DNA from: Epichloe hybrida
Taxonomy: Eukaryota; Ascomycota; Sordariomycetes; Hypocreales; Clavicipitaceae
DNA length: 64,000 nt
Assembly: GCA_019022495.1 (NCBI GenBank)
Contig: JAFEKR010000020.1
Location: 868,001-932,000 of the forward strand
Reading direction: 5' to 3'
Part shown: positions 53,272 through 62,677 of the stretch, in pieces
How positions within the stretch are numbered: position 1 is the first letter of the stretch
Layout: the number at the start of each line of letters is the position of its first letter
Notes under the pieces: generated by a model
What the model saw: the letters and a program-made list of their open reading frames with translations, nothing else
Told to the model about the DNA's origin: nothing
Database searches by the model: none
Program-made: the position numbers and the translations under genes

Positions 53272-54192
53272 ATGACAGGGACGCGGGAAAAGGGCAAAGG
53301 CAACTGACAAATCGAACTGGTGACAATAATTTTGGATGACTGTGATGAAGGAAGGGGAGGGAGGGGGGGGATATTGTTCGTTCCCATCATGTTGGGCCTC
53401 CATTTTTCTGTCGTTGTTCTGTCGTTGTTCGAACGACTTGCCTTGCCTCCGCCCCGCCCCGCCCCGCCCCGCCCCGCCCCCCCTTTTTTTTTCCCTTGGC
53501 AATAACAAACCGCCAATTTCATATTCACAACCCACATAGGCCAGCTTCCTTTGTATTCATTCTACCATGTCAGTACATCTCTACCATAGCTCTGTTTTAA
53601 TACCTTTCTCTCAGCTTTTTATGCTTCGCGGCTGGATGTGCCCTTGGTGTATCAACGGCTGTCCACCTCGTTCTCGTTCTCGTTCTCGTTTGCGAATGCT
53701 GGCGTGAAGCCCTGCATGCTAACCGAGAGGAGAGTCGTGTGAAAATATTGATCCCAGGCGGTAGTTCATCGCTACGTGAAATGACTGGCAAGCCATTCTT
53801 CACGCTCTGCGGGATCAGCTCCCGCCGTGTAGGTACACGGGCTCGCATGTCTTTTCTTTTTTTGGCCGCGCCACATTGAGGTTGAGAAGGATGCTGCATT
53901 TGTGTAACTTGAGTTTTGGAAGGAGCGTCAAGTTGAATGGTGACAATTGAATGGACATGGCGTCACGTATACACGTAGGAAGCAGGGGGATCAACGAGCT
54001 AACAGAGAACGGCATTGATTGGCGAGATGAAAATGACAGCCTTTTGTCTTTGTTGCCCCCGTCTTACGCTGCGGCACGTTGACGCTATTTAGAACACGTT
54101 TTTGAATAAGAGAAAACAGAAGTTAATCTCCTTCTTGACAAACAAGGACCATGCACCAAGCACTTTTGTCGAGCGATGGCCAACTCCCGTCG
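53272..54192. other. Convergent intergenic region with low-complexity tracts
   Basis: Between two stop codons. It contains six GCCCC units (53451-53480) followed by CCC and T9, and a CGTTCT repeat at about 53669-53693. No gene is seen. Confidence 0.55.
53451..53480. repeat. (GCCCC)6 tandem repeat
   Basis: Six perfect GCCCC units followed by three further C and nine T. The complementary strand has runs of four G separated by single C, a potential G-quadruplex former. Confidence 0.9.
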
Positions 54193-55191
54193 CTACTCAA
54201 CGCGTGTTCTTTTGCTCTCCGAGTCTTCACCACGATTCACATCTTGCCCGTCAACCTCATCGCGCGGTCTCGTCCTTCCTGCCCCTTCGCCTAGCTCTTC
54301 ACCTTGACCGTCGCCCTCCGAGGTACCTCGACCAATCCAGTTCCCTTCCTCGTCGAAATGATCGTGGACGTTGTCTGCCGTGATCCATCCACCACTGCCC
54401 GGCATGGGCGGTGGTAGACCGCCGTCTGTGGCGCCGCGCAAAACGCCCGTGAACCCCTCTACCGTTTCTCCCTCGGCATTGCCTTCAAACACAATGCCAT
54501 CGTAGTCATCCTGTTCCTCCTCCTCGCCGTTGGCAGGATCCGGGTGCAAGTTGGAGCAGTTGGCAATCGCGTCGTACAGCTTCTGCGCATCCGCCGCGTC
54601 CACGGGCACGATTGCCAGCTCGAGGGTATTGAAATCGTCGTCGTCGGCGCCGCCATCGGAGAAGTCGAGTTGCATCCATATAGCTGGTGTGCTCGCGCCG
54701 CCGTGCGCTGCGACTTGTTTGACTGCGTGGATGGAGATGGATGGGTACGGTATCGATACGCCCGACTCGGCTTCGGAGCTGAAGATTGTGAAATGTCTGC
54801 CCAATCTGGTCAGTTGCCCTTTTGGAAAAAAAAAAAAAAAAATTCCGAGAACGTCGTCGCATCATGATCGAGTTGGTCGCGGTGTTTGCAGCAGCCTGGA
54901 TTTCTGTGACGTAACGTACTCTGAGTTGACAAAGACCTCGACTGTCTTCTTCACAACCTGCTCAGCATCGCCATTGGGGCTTGCCCCTGAAGGATTAGCA
55001 GCGGGTGAGTCGGCTGGGAAAATAGCCAATGCACCGCATTGCGACCTGGGGATGGATGCGACAGCTTCCTTGAGGTGGAAATGCAGCACGGGCTTGCCGT
55101 CACTGAACGACTCGGGAGTTTGAGATTGGTATTGTGCGAGGGGGATGTAGTCCTCCAGGGAAGGAGGAGATCGGATAGTCGTGGCAAGCAT
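54193..55191 (-). CDS. pICln, Sm-protein chaperone / methylosome subunit
   Basis: Two exons: 54920-55191 and 54193-54796 (291 aa), with a 123-bp intron. The PH-like fold shows an N-terminal strand region, HFTIFSSEAESGVSIPYPSI at the exon 1/2 junction (the SIxIPY block typical of pICln), ISIHAV, and AIWMQLDFSD. This is followed by acidic stretches (DDDDFNTLELAIVP, EEEEQDDYDG) and an acidic C-terminal tail ending in SKRTRVE. pICln holds Sm proteins in a ring-like intermediate and, with PRMT5 in many eukaryotes, prepares them for snRNP assembly. The intron includes an A/T homopolymer (16 A on the plus strand near 54826-54841). Yeast Lot5 is a distant relative. Confidence 0.9.
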
Positions 55192-57197
55192 AGCGAGAAG
55201 CTGGCAGGGTGTGTTTGACGGAGCAGATTCGAGAGCTTTTCACTCGGATCGATGCAAATTCATGCCGCGCGGTACGGAAGACTGTAGCTACATCTGTGCC
55301 AAACCCCGAAAAATCAATATTTTAACCCCAAGTGGCGTGTATGCATTAGACCTGATATAATTATAAATATTGAAAAATCAAGAAAGATGAGATTATATAC
55401 TTAAGAGCTAGTACATAAATATAAATATAATATTTAATTACTAAATTGTTGGAACAAGCATGATATCAATTGTCTTGCGCGACTTCAATTGAGAGCGGGG
55501 CAATTTGACCTCGCATAACCAGGATAAGGGTCCTACATGAGAAGTGATCCTTAATCACCCATTCCAAGATGGCAACAACCGGACCGCACTCTATGCAGCT
55601 ACTATATTCTCAAGGATGAACGGGTACTAGTTGCAGAAAAGGCCAATGGCCACAAATGATGGTGCAGAACTCAACGAGAACCTTACCAATGCACATATCC
55701 TCGTCGCTACCGGTCAATGGACATCGGAAGACTTGGGAAATCACTATGCTAGTGTGGCCAGGCCACTCCAAGATATGACCAAAGAGGTTAAACATTACAC
55801 CAAGGACGCGGTCGAGTGTTAGTTAGCCATTCAACAGCATCGGCACATTGGTATGACGTTCTTCAGGTTGAGATGCATCTGACCGCTAGCGATGAGTTGC
55901 TCCACCTTCAATGCATTTATTAGACAAAAATGTCACAGGCAGTAGTCGGGGGTTCTTCCATTTCCAGGATATTGCAAATAACTTCGACCCGTCGTTTGTC
56001 TATCCCGCAGTAGTTCGGCCACCCCCTTTAGTCTCTCGTGGCTCTCTCGTGAACTTCCTTAAACTCGTCTATAATCTATAGGATCGTTTGCTTAGTAATG
56101 GTGTTTTTAGGCGCAGGACTCAGAGTCCGGCGTGCCATCCAAAGTGATAGAACCCGATGCTCCCCAGAGCCAGAGAGTTGCAGGGCTTGTGCTAGTGTTG
56201 GTTTGTTGTGGCAGGCCTTGTTCGAGAATAATTCGTAGGTATGGTAACAGAGCTTGAAGCAGAACTATATTAGCGTAATCTTTAACCTGAAATAGGGCTT
56301 ACAGACCATGCGCAAAATGCAGGGTATCATGATAAAATATTAAGGGAATTTTGTCGGGATCTGAAGTGAGACGATATATGCTAGTCTGCTTAGCTATGGA
56401 TATCCTCATGGCAAGGCCAATATCTTCATCGAATATGATGTAAGCTTCATGGGGTTCACCAATGGTAATGTTAAGCTTCCGTGTTATCAGGGACCCCTTT
56501 GTGTCGAACGTGATAAATTCGGCCTTCGCATCATGGAATTCCCTGCGGAATTGAAAATGCTCGCCTACTTTACAACGGCAGACTCCTAAAGAGAACACAT
56601 GGCTTTAGACGAGGAGGCATTGTCCTAGGCGTTGTTTCGCTTGCGTGAAGAGGTTAAATAGTTTGCTGACATCGTGGGAGACGATAACAATTTCGGATGA
56701 ACCAAAAAGGACCCGTGTCCCTTTGCGACCAAGCGCCTTGCCATCCGCCCTATCACAAGCCTGGTGGGGGGTGGAGGTGGGGGGGGGGGGGCAACTGACA
56801 TCTTCCCCTGCAGGCGATGCCTTGATTGCTTTCTTCAACAAGAACAAATGTGCACGAGTCTTGCTCGCTTTTCCCATGACCATGAAATATTGGTACCACA
56901 GTATTTCATTACCATTCCATCGACCCGAAAGCTGTATTGGAGGAGTTGTTCGCGATTCGAAATCACAACATCGCCACGCAGTCGATGATCCAGCCAGACA
57001 CCAGGTGACGAAGCAATGCACAAAAGCCGTACGCAGGTTTCTCAAAGTCGAGATGCCGCCGTAGATTTTCATGAACCCCCCCTTTTTACTGACGACGAAA
57101 ACCAGGGCCCCATCCCTTGCTCGAGCAAGTCCCATTGACCGTCTCGCCCTTCGTCTCCCTACCCACCGCGACTACGCTCTCGTACAACTACAAAACG
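55192..57197. other. 2-kb gene-poor region with an AT-rich patch and possible gene relics
   Basis: Bases 55310-55450 are very AT-rich. Apart from the possible relic exon at 56299-56598 no coding sequence is supported. A short open frame at 55646-55822 (M-ATNDGAELNENLTNAHI) has protein-like composition but no recognisable relatives. Confidence 0.45.
56299..56598 (-). pseudogene. Possible exon of an unidentified or decayed protein gene
   Basis: A 99-codon open frame has balanced, globular-looking composition, including LGVCRCKVGEHFQFRRE, EFITFDTKGSL, NITIGEPHEAYIIFDED and IPLIFYHDTLHFAHG. It is preceded by a possible acceptor (CTCTTTAG near 56585) and ends at a possible donor (GGTCT/GTAAGC near 56304). 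A following open stretch (about 56110-56260) also looks coding but is not in a compatible phase with that donor, so I could not build a full gene. It may be a relic or a gene with introns I misread. Family unknown. Confidence 0.35.
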
Positions 57198-57620
57198 ATG
57201 CCGTCCAATGTACCGCCCTCGGGAATGGGCATTCCTACATCGTCCGATGGCACGTTACCACAGCCGAAGCCTCGATTCGTCGTTTCGGGCTCCGGACATG
57301 CCGCTCACCCCGACGAAATCAAAGAGTCATGTCGCGCCTTGCTCGCACATGTCACAGATCTCCAGCAGAATGCGGAAAAAGAACTGCAAGAATTCGAGGA
57401 GCGCATCAGACGACGCGACTTGGCAGAGAAGAGAAGAGTAGCGCCGGGCTGGCTGGACAGTGAGTCGAGATTATTGGAGCCACAAAGGATGTCTAATCAA
57501 GAAGCACCTTGTGAAGAACCTGCGCGACTGGCGACCGTGAATAAGGGCAAGGAAAAAGCTTCCGAGGATGATGAAGGGGCGCAATTGGATAGAGCTTTTG
57601 GAGTCATGGAGTTGAAGTGA
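57198..57620 (+). CDS. Small conserved-looking coiled-coil protein
   Basis: A 140-aa protein from ATG 57198 (context CGATGCCG; an upstream in-frame part lacks support). After a Pro/Ser-rich start comes a helical segment, AHPDEIKESCRALLAHVTDL, then QNAEKELQEFEERIRRRDLA with heptad character. This is followed by the compact motif RVAPGWLDSESRLLEPQR, which looks like a conserved interaction motif, and a Lys/Glu-rich tail. I do not recognise the family. No signal peptide or membrane segment. Confidence 0.65.
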   Translation: MPSNVPPSGMGIPTSSDGTLPQPKPRFVVSGSGHAAHPDEIKESCRALLAHVTDLQQNAEKELQEFEERIRRRDLAEKRRVAPGWLDSESRLLEPQRMSNQEAPCEEPARLATVNKGKEKASEDDEGAQLDRAFGVMELK

Positions 57621-57788
57621 ATTCTCATGTCCATGTATTCACGAATGGATGTTCCTGGGAAATCTCGAATTCTATCTACGAGCCTCTATTATGGATAATG
57701 ATACGAAATGAGCGACTTCTGGTGTTTTGCATAGGTTATTTCACATTGAAACCACCGTTTTCCAAAGCCTCCAACTAACTCAATCTTA

Positions 57789-58579
57789 TCAGAAAAGACC
57801 AGCAGCAGCTAAAGCAGCTAATCCTGCTACGGCGAGGCCAGAAAGAATGTTTTTAGAAGCCCCAGCAGTGACAATAACAGCACCAGGAGCAGTCTGAATT
57901 GATCGTTAGTACGGATTTCATGACAAGGCCAAATCGCACCGAGCTTACCGAGTTAAGTTCACCAGCAGCGGTTGTAGGGGCGCTTGTCACCATCCAAGCC
58001 CCCGTCGCCGCAGAAGCATGAGGGGCTGGAACATGGTGGTGAGAGCTCACAGACGTGGTTTGCTCAACAGCCGTGCTTATAGCAGTGCTGATAGCAGAAG
58101 CAGAAGTCTGAGACGGAGCACCGCTGGTGACGACCGAAGTGGTAGAAGCTGCTGCTGTTGCCAACTCAGCCTTCGATGATGCGCCGCCATCAACTGGCTT
58201 CGGAGTCGCATCCAAGTCGCATCGTTCAGCAGCGACTCGGACTCCTCTGCGGTAATAATCCCAGATCTCGTACTTCAGTGCACAGTCGAGGCAGTCATGG
58301 AGGAGCTTGGTCCAGGACGCATCCTTGCAGTATCCTTCATTTGCGACCTTGGAGTTTTTAATGGCATATCCTGGAGAGCTGTCAATTGGACAACTAGCAG
58401 ATATACAGCCAATATCAATTGAGCTTACCGCAGCTGGCATGGCACTCGTAACCAGGCCCAGAAGTGTGACGCTTGTTCATGGGAACAACATCGGGGTAAA
58501 AGTCGAGGGGGGGGCTGGCGACAGCGGCGGCCATGGAGGCTACAGAGCCGAGAACGACAGCGGAAGCGGCGAAACGCAT
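57789..58579 (-). CDS. Secreted GPI-anchored cysteine-rich protein
   Basis: Three exons: 58429-58579, 57949-58370 and 57789-57893 (225 aa), introns of 58 and 55 bp with matching phase. A signal peptide (RFAASAVVLGSVASMAAA) is followed by an N-terminal Cys domain (YECHASCGYAIKNSKV, EGYCKDASWTKLLHDCLDCA, EIWDYYRRGV, AAERC). A long Ser/Thr/Ala linker with a His patch (SSHHHVPAPH) follows, then a C-terminal hydrophobic tail (ILSGLAVAGLAALAAAGLF) preceded by small residues, as required for GPI attachment. The Cys pattern is one I associate with an unnamed fungal surface-protein family. An alternative acceptor 23 bp upstream would give a 35-bp intron and break the frame. Confidence 0.87.
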
Positions 58580-59532
58580 CTTGAACGGGTGTTGACTGCA
58601 AACGAGTGACAAAAAATGTGTTGATTACGGCAGGGCTCAGACAACTGGAGCGAAATTGGGCAATGCAATGAGAACGTTGACAACACCGGCGCACTGGAGA
58701 TGGGACTGTGACTTTATTCTAGCTGAGATAGGAGAGCTGGGGCAATGGGCCGGCTACATGAGTCGTGAGCGGATTTTACTTGGGAGGTTCCATGAAGCAT
58801 TGTGGAGTTCCACGTCTGCTCCTCATCCTCGTCCTGCTTGCATCAATTCATGGTAGTCAAAGTTGGCCAAGGAAAAAAAAAAAGACAACCAATGACCCGA
58901 CCTCGCTTGTATGTATGTACCCATGAACATGGCTGCATTTGCTAGCAGGGGTGAATACGCCGATTGCCCTCCGAGCGTCTCGCTGACTCGCGGCGAAGCT
59001 GCAGCAGACAGTGCAGACTAAAACTGACAGTTTTGGTGGGTCTGGCCAATGGGAACGGTATGTTGCATCTAATCAAAATCCCATCTTATCTGATCATCTG
59101 ATAAATTCCTCACCCACCCAGTACGCCCATTTCCCTAGCCGACGTTCCACTACGGTACCTTCCAGAATGGAGTTCAAAAGTCTTGGCTTCTGGCCACCAA
59201 GTGGGTGGCTGGTCGGATTTGGTCGGTCATTCGGGGACATATTAATCTCGACTCATTGCTGTCCAAAAGAACCCCTCCCGATCAAACTCGGCCAACAACG
59301 TCTAACTGAAGTGGTCTGACATTTTCTTGGCCTTGAATATGCATGCCAAGTGAGGGGGAAGGTCACCACCGGTATCGGTTCAAGTGCATGTATGTTTGAC
59401 TGAGGCCTTCTATTAAAACCATCGACTCTGGCTCGTCCTGAGGGGGAGTATACATAGATGCGGTATTCTCTTTCTGGCGTCTGACTTTTCCTGCATCTCA
59501 AGCTCTGGCACTTGGGTGAACAGATTTGAATC
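58580..59532. promoter_or_regulatory. Divergent upstream region of two secreted-protein genes
   Basis: Serves the GPI-protein gene (minus) and the BIM1-like gene (plus). No gene is seen. An A-run lies at 58873-58883. Confidence 0.5.
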
Positions 59533-60471
59533 ATGTTTCTCTCCATACCACTGGCTGCTGTAGCGGCCGCGATGGCCGTGGGTGTGCTGGCTGGCCACCC
59601 TACTTCGAACCATATGGGCCCTGCTGCTTTTATGTGGCCGCCCGACAGAGTTTGGTCTGCTGCGGCCGACAACACTGCACCTTGCGGATCAGTAGATTCT
59701 GTTCGAAATCGAACGAATTTCCCTATGAGTAAGTAGAACCAATTTGCTGGGATCGTTGAAGAGGACTAGGCTAACACGGTATTAGCTGGGGGCAAGATTT
59801 CTCTTGTGGACCAAAAGGAAGCGTCCGGGGTCCAGCTAAGCATTTCGTACAAAGATAGTAAGTTTTTTCGGTCATTTGTTCTCGGAAAACCACGAGAAGT
59901 GGCTCATGTCCATCTTTCAGATCCGGATTCCGATCATGACTTCACCACACTCATCAAGCCCGATGAGCTTGCGCAGCTGAAAAAGGGCCACAAATGTGTT
60001 CCTGTTAAGGACGCACCATTATCTGTTAAGCCGGGAGCAAATGCAACGCTACAGATCAAGTATACCGCTAGCTTCGATAAGCCTGAGAACGAGACCTTTT
60101 ATGCCTGTGCCGACATTACGTATGTGGAATTGCCCAACTTCAAGGAGAATATCGCCTGCTACGACATCGAGCCCGACACCGGTAGCGAGACCAAGACTGG
60201 TTCCGCATCGATGGTGAACCCTGCCTTGGACTCGTCTAAGAAGGAAAGCTCTGGTGGATCAGGAGGTCTGTCCGGTGGTGCCATTGCTGGTGTTGTCGTT
60301 GGTGTCGTCGCTGGTGTCAGTATGCTAGCCGCTGGCCTGATCATATACCGAAGAAAGCAGCAGCGTCTTCGAATCTTGCGTCAGCAAAACTCGCCTCGAA
60401 ATGTGAAATGGGATGAGCGGCCTAGGGACTCCAATTCGACTAAAAGTGTTCGGTTGCAAAATTTGTCTTGA
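59533..60471 (+). CDS. BIM1-like copper-binding-domain protein with C-terminal membrane helix
   Basis: Three exons: 59533-59728, 59786-59857 and 59921-60471 (272 aa). A signal peptide (FLSIPLAAVAAAMAVGVLAG) is followed by the domain: NHMGPAAFMWPPDRVW, NTAPCGS, NRTNFPMTGGKISLV, the NPDSDHDF segment at the exon 2/3 junction, HKCVPV and FYACADITYVEL. This matches the LPMO-like X325/BIM1 family, which uses an N-terminal His to bind copper in cryptococcal copper uptake. Instead of a GPI signal there is a Gly/Ser hinge, a membrane helix (IAGVVVGVVAGVSMLAAGLII) and a basic cytoplasmic tail. Whether His27 (HMGPAA) becomes the new N-terminus is unclear, because the preceding residues are PTSN rather than a typical AxA site. 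Confidence 0.87.
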
Positions 60472-61289
60472 GTCTGGCCATTCCAAGGAGGCTGCGCGGG
60501 GGCAGGGAGCAACACGCAATGTGTACCCATGTCAAGGCCACAGAAAGAAACAAAGTTGCAAGTCAGATGTGAGATGTGGCTATGGCAGTTTTACGTGAAA
60601 CATCTGCTTTGTGTGGAAGATTGAAATATAGTTTCTGGGTTGATTTTGATGAGTAAACTGAATGGTGATACGTTGCGTGATGTGTGATGACCTCTGGGGC
60701 GCCTTACATGTAACTACACGTTTCCGGGCGTGTCTGTTTTGAGCGCTTGTTTGCCATGCCATGTCATGGAACACGACTTGGCACAGATTTTGTCACACTT
60801 GATTTTGCAAGTGAAGCTCGTGCTCGTAGCTCGTATTTTTGAAGCGCATCGTTTCTTTCTCCTCGCTTTTCGCGTCGTCGGATTGGTCCGCGCACTTTCC
60901 TCAACTGAAGCATCTTGAGACAAGCGACATGAGGAAGGAGTGAGCTGGTCTCATTTCAATCTGCCTCGCTTCGTACCGTCTTCTCTGTGCAACACAAACA
61001 CTCTCTCCACCTTGAACATGTATCGCCTCCTCCTGAAGCTCTATTCTGGTTGGCTACGGGTCGGGTTCACCGAAGGGCTCGTCGAGTGATGAAGCGCAAG
61101 TCCAACTCGAAGAAGCCACATTCGCCCAACAAAAGCCGCTGCAGAAACAGCTCAAACTTTGAGAAATACTTCAAAGGCCAGTAATTCCAAGAAGAGGCAA
61201 GAAAAACTTGGGGCTTCTGGCGCAAAAGAGTAGTCTTTTTTTTTTTTTTTTTTTTTGAATAACTCGCATTCTACACTGTCGCCCCCGAC
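60472..61289. promoter_or_regulatory. Upstream region of the Ecp2-like gene
   Basis: No gene is seen. A T21 run at 61236-61256 lies only 34 bp before the ATG at 61290. Confidence 0.5.
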
Positions 61290-61868
61290 ATGAAGTTCCT
61301 CACTGTCATGTCGGCTTTTCTACCCACCAAAGTTGTTTGCGAATCCGTCGACGGCTACAAGATGTCATTGGGCAGGTCTGAATTGGATAGCTCCACGGCC
61401 ATCGTCTTTCCCTGGTCCGAGGTCAGCAATCACACTGGTGTCGTTCCAACAGAATACCTGTCTTCACATGAGGATGACTCTGCGTGCCCGAAGGTGAGCT
61501 TCAAGTCTGTCCCGCCGACATGACTCGTGGCAACTCGAATTCACTGACCGTTTCGTCAGGGAAGAGGGCCAAATCCACTGGACTGCCCAGCAACAATGAC
61601 GGAAATAGCTGCCTTGGCAAAAGGCGGCTTCATTGATGTCGCGGCCGAATCGTGCGTGTCCATCAGCAAGGCTTGCTGTGAGGTCCTGGTCTGTGCGCCA
61701 TCGGGGGAAAAAGTGCACGTCAAGTCGGAAGAAGTGATGGGACGAATGTGGTCACCGTTGGCAATCAAGTGCGTGTCTGGGGGACGTGGCGGGCTTTGGC
61801 ACGACAAAGACATCAAGTTGTATATTCAGATGAGCCGCCCTGTGGTGGAGGAGCTGTGTGCTGCTTGA
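61290..61868 (+). CDS. Small secreted cysteine-rich protein, Ecp2-effector-like
   Basis: Two exons: 61290-61493 and 61560-61868 (170 aa, 66-bp intron). The N-terminus (M-KFLTVMSAFLPTKVVCES) is a short, weak signal peptide. The second exon has LDCPATMTEIAALAKGG, AESCVSISKACCEVLVC, a VMGRMW segment and AIKCVSGGRGG, then a final beta-like stretch. Cys spacing and the C(v/s)xGGxGG block resemble the Ecp2/Hce2 family of secreted fungal effectors, where the molecular activity is mostly unknown. The match is weak, so treat the family as tentative. Intron phase is 0 and both splice sites are canonical. Confidence 0.68.
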
Positions 61869-62095
61869 TACCAATGCTACCAGGAGGGAGTTACCGTGTC
61901 AGTAATCATGAACAGACGGACCTAGAAGGCGACCTCATTTCACAGTTGGGGCACATCTCGTCGAAGCGAAAACTCTGTCACAGAAAATGCCAACATGGAT
62001 GTTTTGTTGTTGAAAAATTTGCCCAACTCAATAGCGTCGGCGTGCCACTTGTTGGCTATATTGTATCTTTCTCAAAATAGCTCAAGCTTCCCTGC

Positions 62096-62677
62096 TCAAT
62101 AATACATCATCTCCTCTCGGTAGCTCTTCTCGGCATCATAATTCGTCAGCCTAATCGACTGGAATTCAAAATTCTGGTCAAGTGTCGTGGAGCCCCAAGT
62201 CGAGACCTGGCGGGAGCCCGAGCAACCTGGTCGGCTATTCACAGCGGGTGATTAGTCAAAGTGCCGTGCGTTTGTCTTTAGCGCGAATGCTCTGCTCGGT
62301 TGTTCTGTATTGACTTACTTGTAGAAGATTGCCTCGACACCGTTCTGAGCATCGACATGCTTTACCGTTCCTCTGGGAATGGGGAAAAAAAAGGTTGTTA
62401 GGATCCGTCGTGTGGAGACTATATGGGTCCACGCTGAGATGGCCAAGAACCTACGAATACTCGTAGCACCGGAATCCGTCACCGACAATGATCTTGCTCG
62501 GCCCACCTGGAGAAAAAGAAACCTTGCAAGTTGGGCGCTTTGTTAGCGATGCACTGACACAATGTGCGACTGTGACTGTGTGATGATGTTGGGTGTTGTG
62601 TTGGAGTTTCATACTCGCTGCGCCTCTGCAATTCCCAGAAGGGCCAGGGCAATGGGGAGAACCGAGAAAGACTGCAT
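62096..62677 (-). CDS. Small secreted protein of unknown function, 107 aa
   Basis: Four exons: 62615-62677, 62455-62522, 62319-62372 and 62096-62234. Lengths sum to 108 codons with consistent phases. Exon 1 is exactly a signal peptide ending AEAQR. The mature protein has GGPSKIIVGDGFRCYEYSG, VEAIFYNRPGC, WGSTTLDQNFEFQSIRL and a C-terminal YREEMMYY. The two Cys (in FRCYEY and RPGCSG) could form one disulphide. The layout suggests a compact beta-rich secreted protein, but I recognise no family. Exon 2 uses an AAG acceptor preceded by a GCTAAC branch site; the nearby CAG acceptor would throw the frame out of the rest of the gene. Confidence 0.7.

Noticed and set aside
56605..57135. 176-codon minus-strand frame
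   Set aside because: Composition is irregular, it overlaps the leader of the 57198 gene and shows no motif.
58394..58428. 35-bp intron in the GPI-protein gene
   Set aside because: Too short to splice and breaks the reading frame; the 58-bp intron ending at 58371 fits both size and phase.
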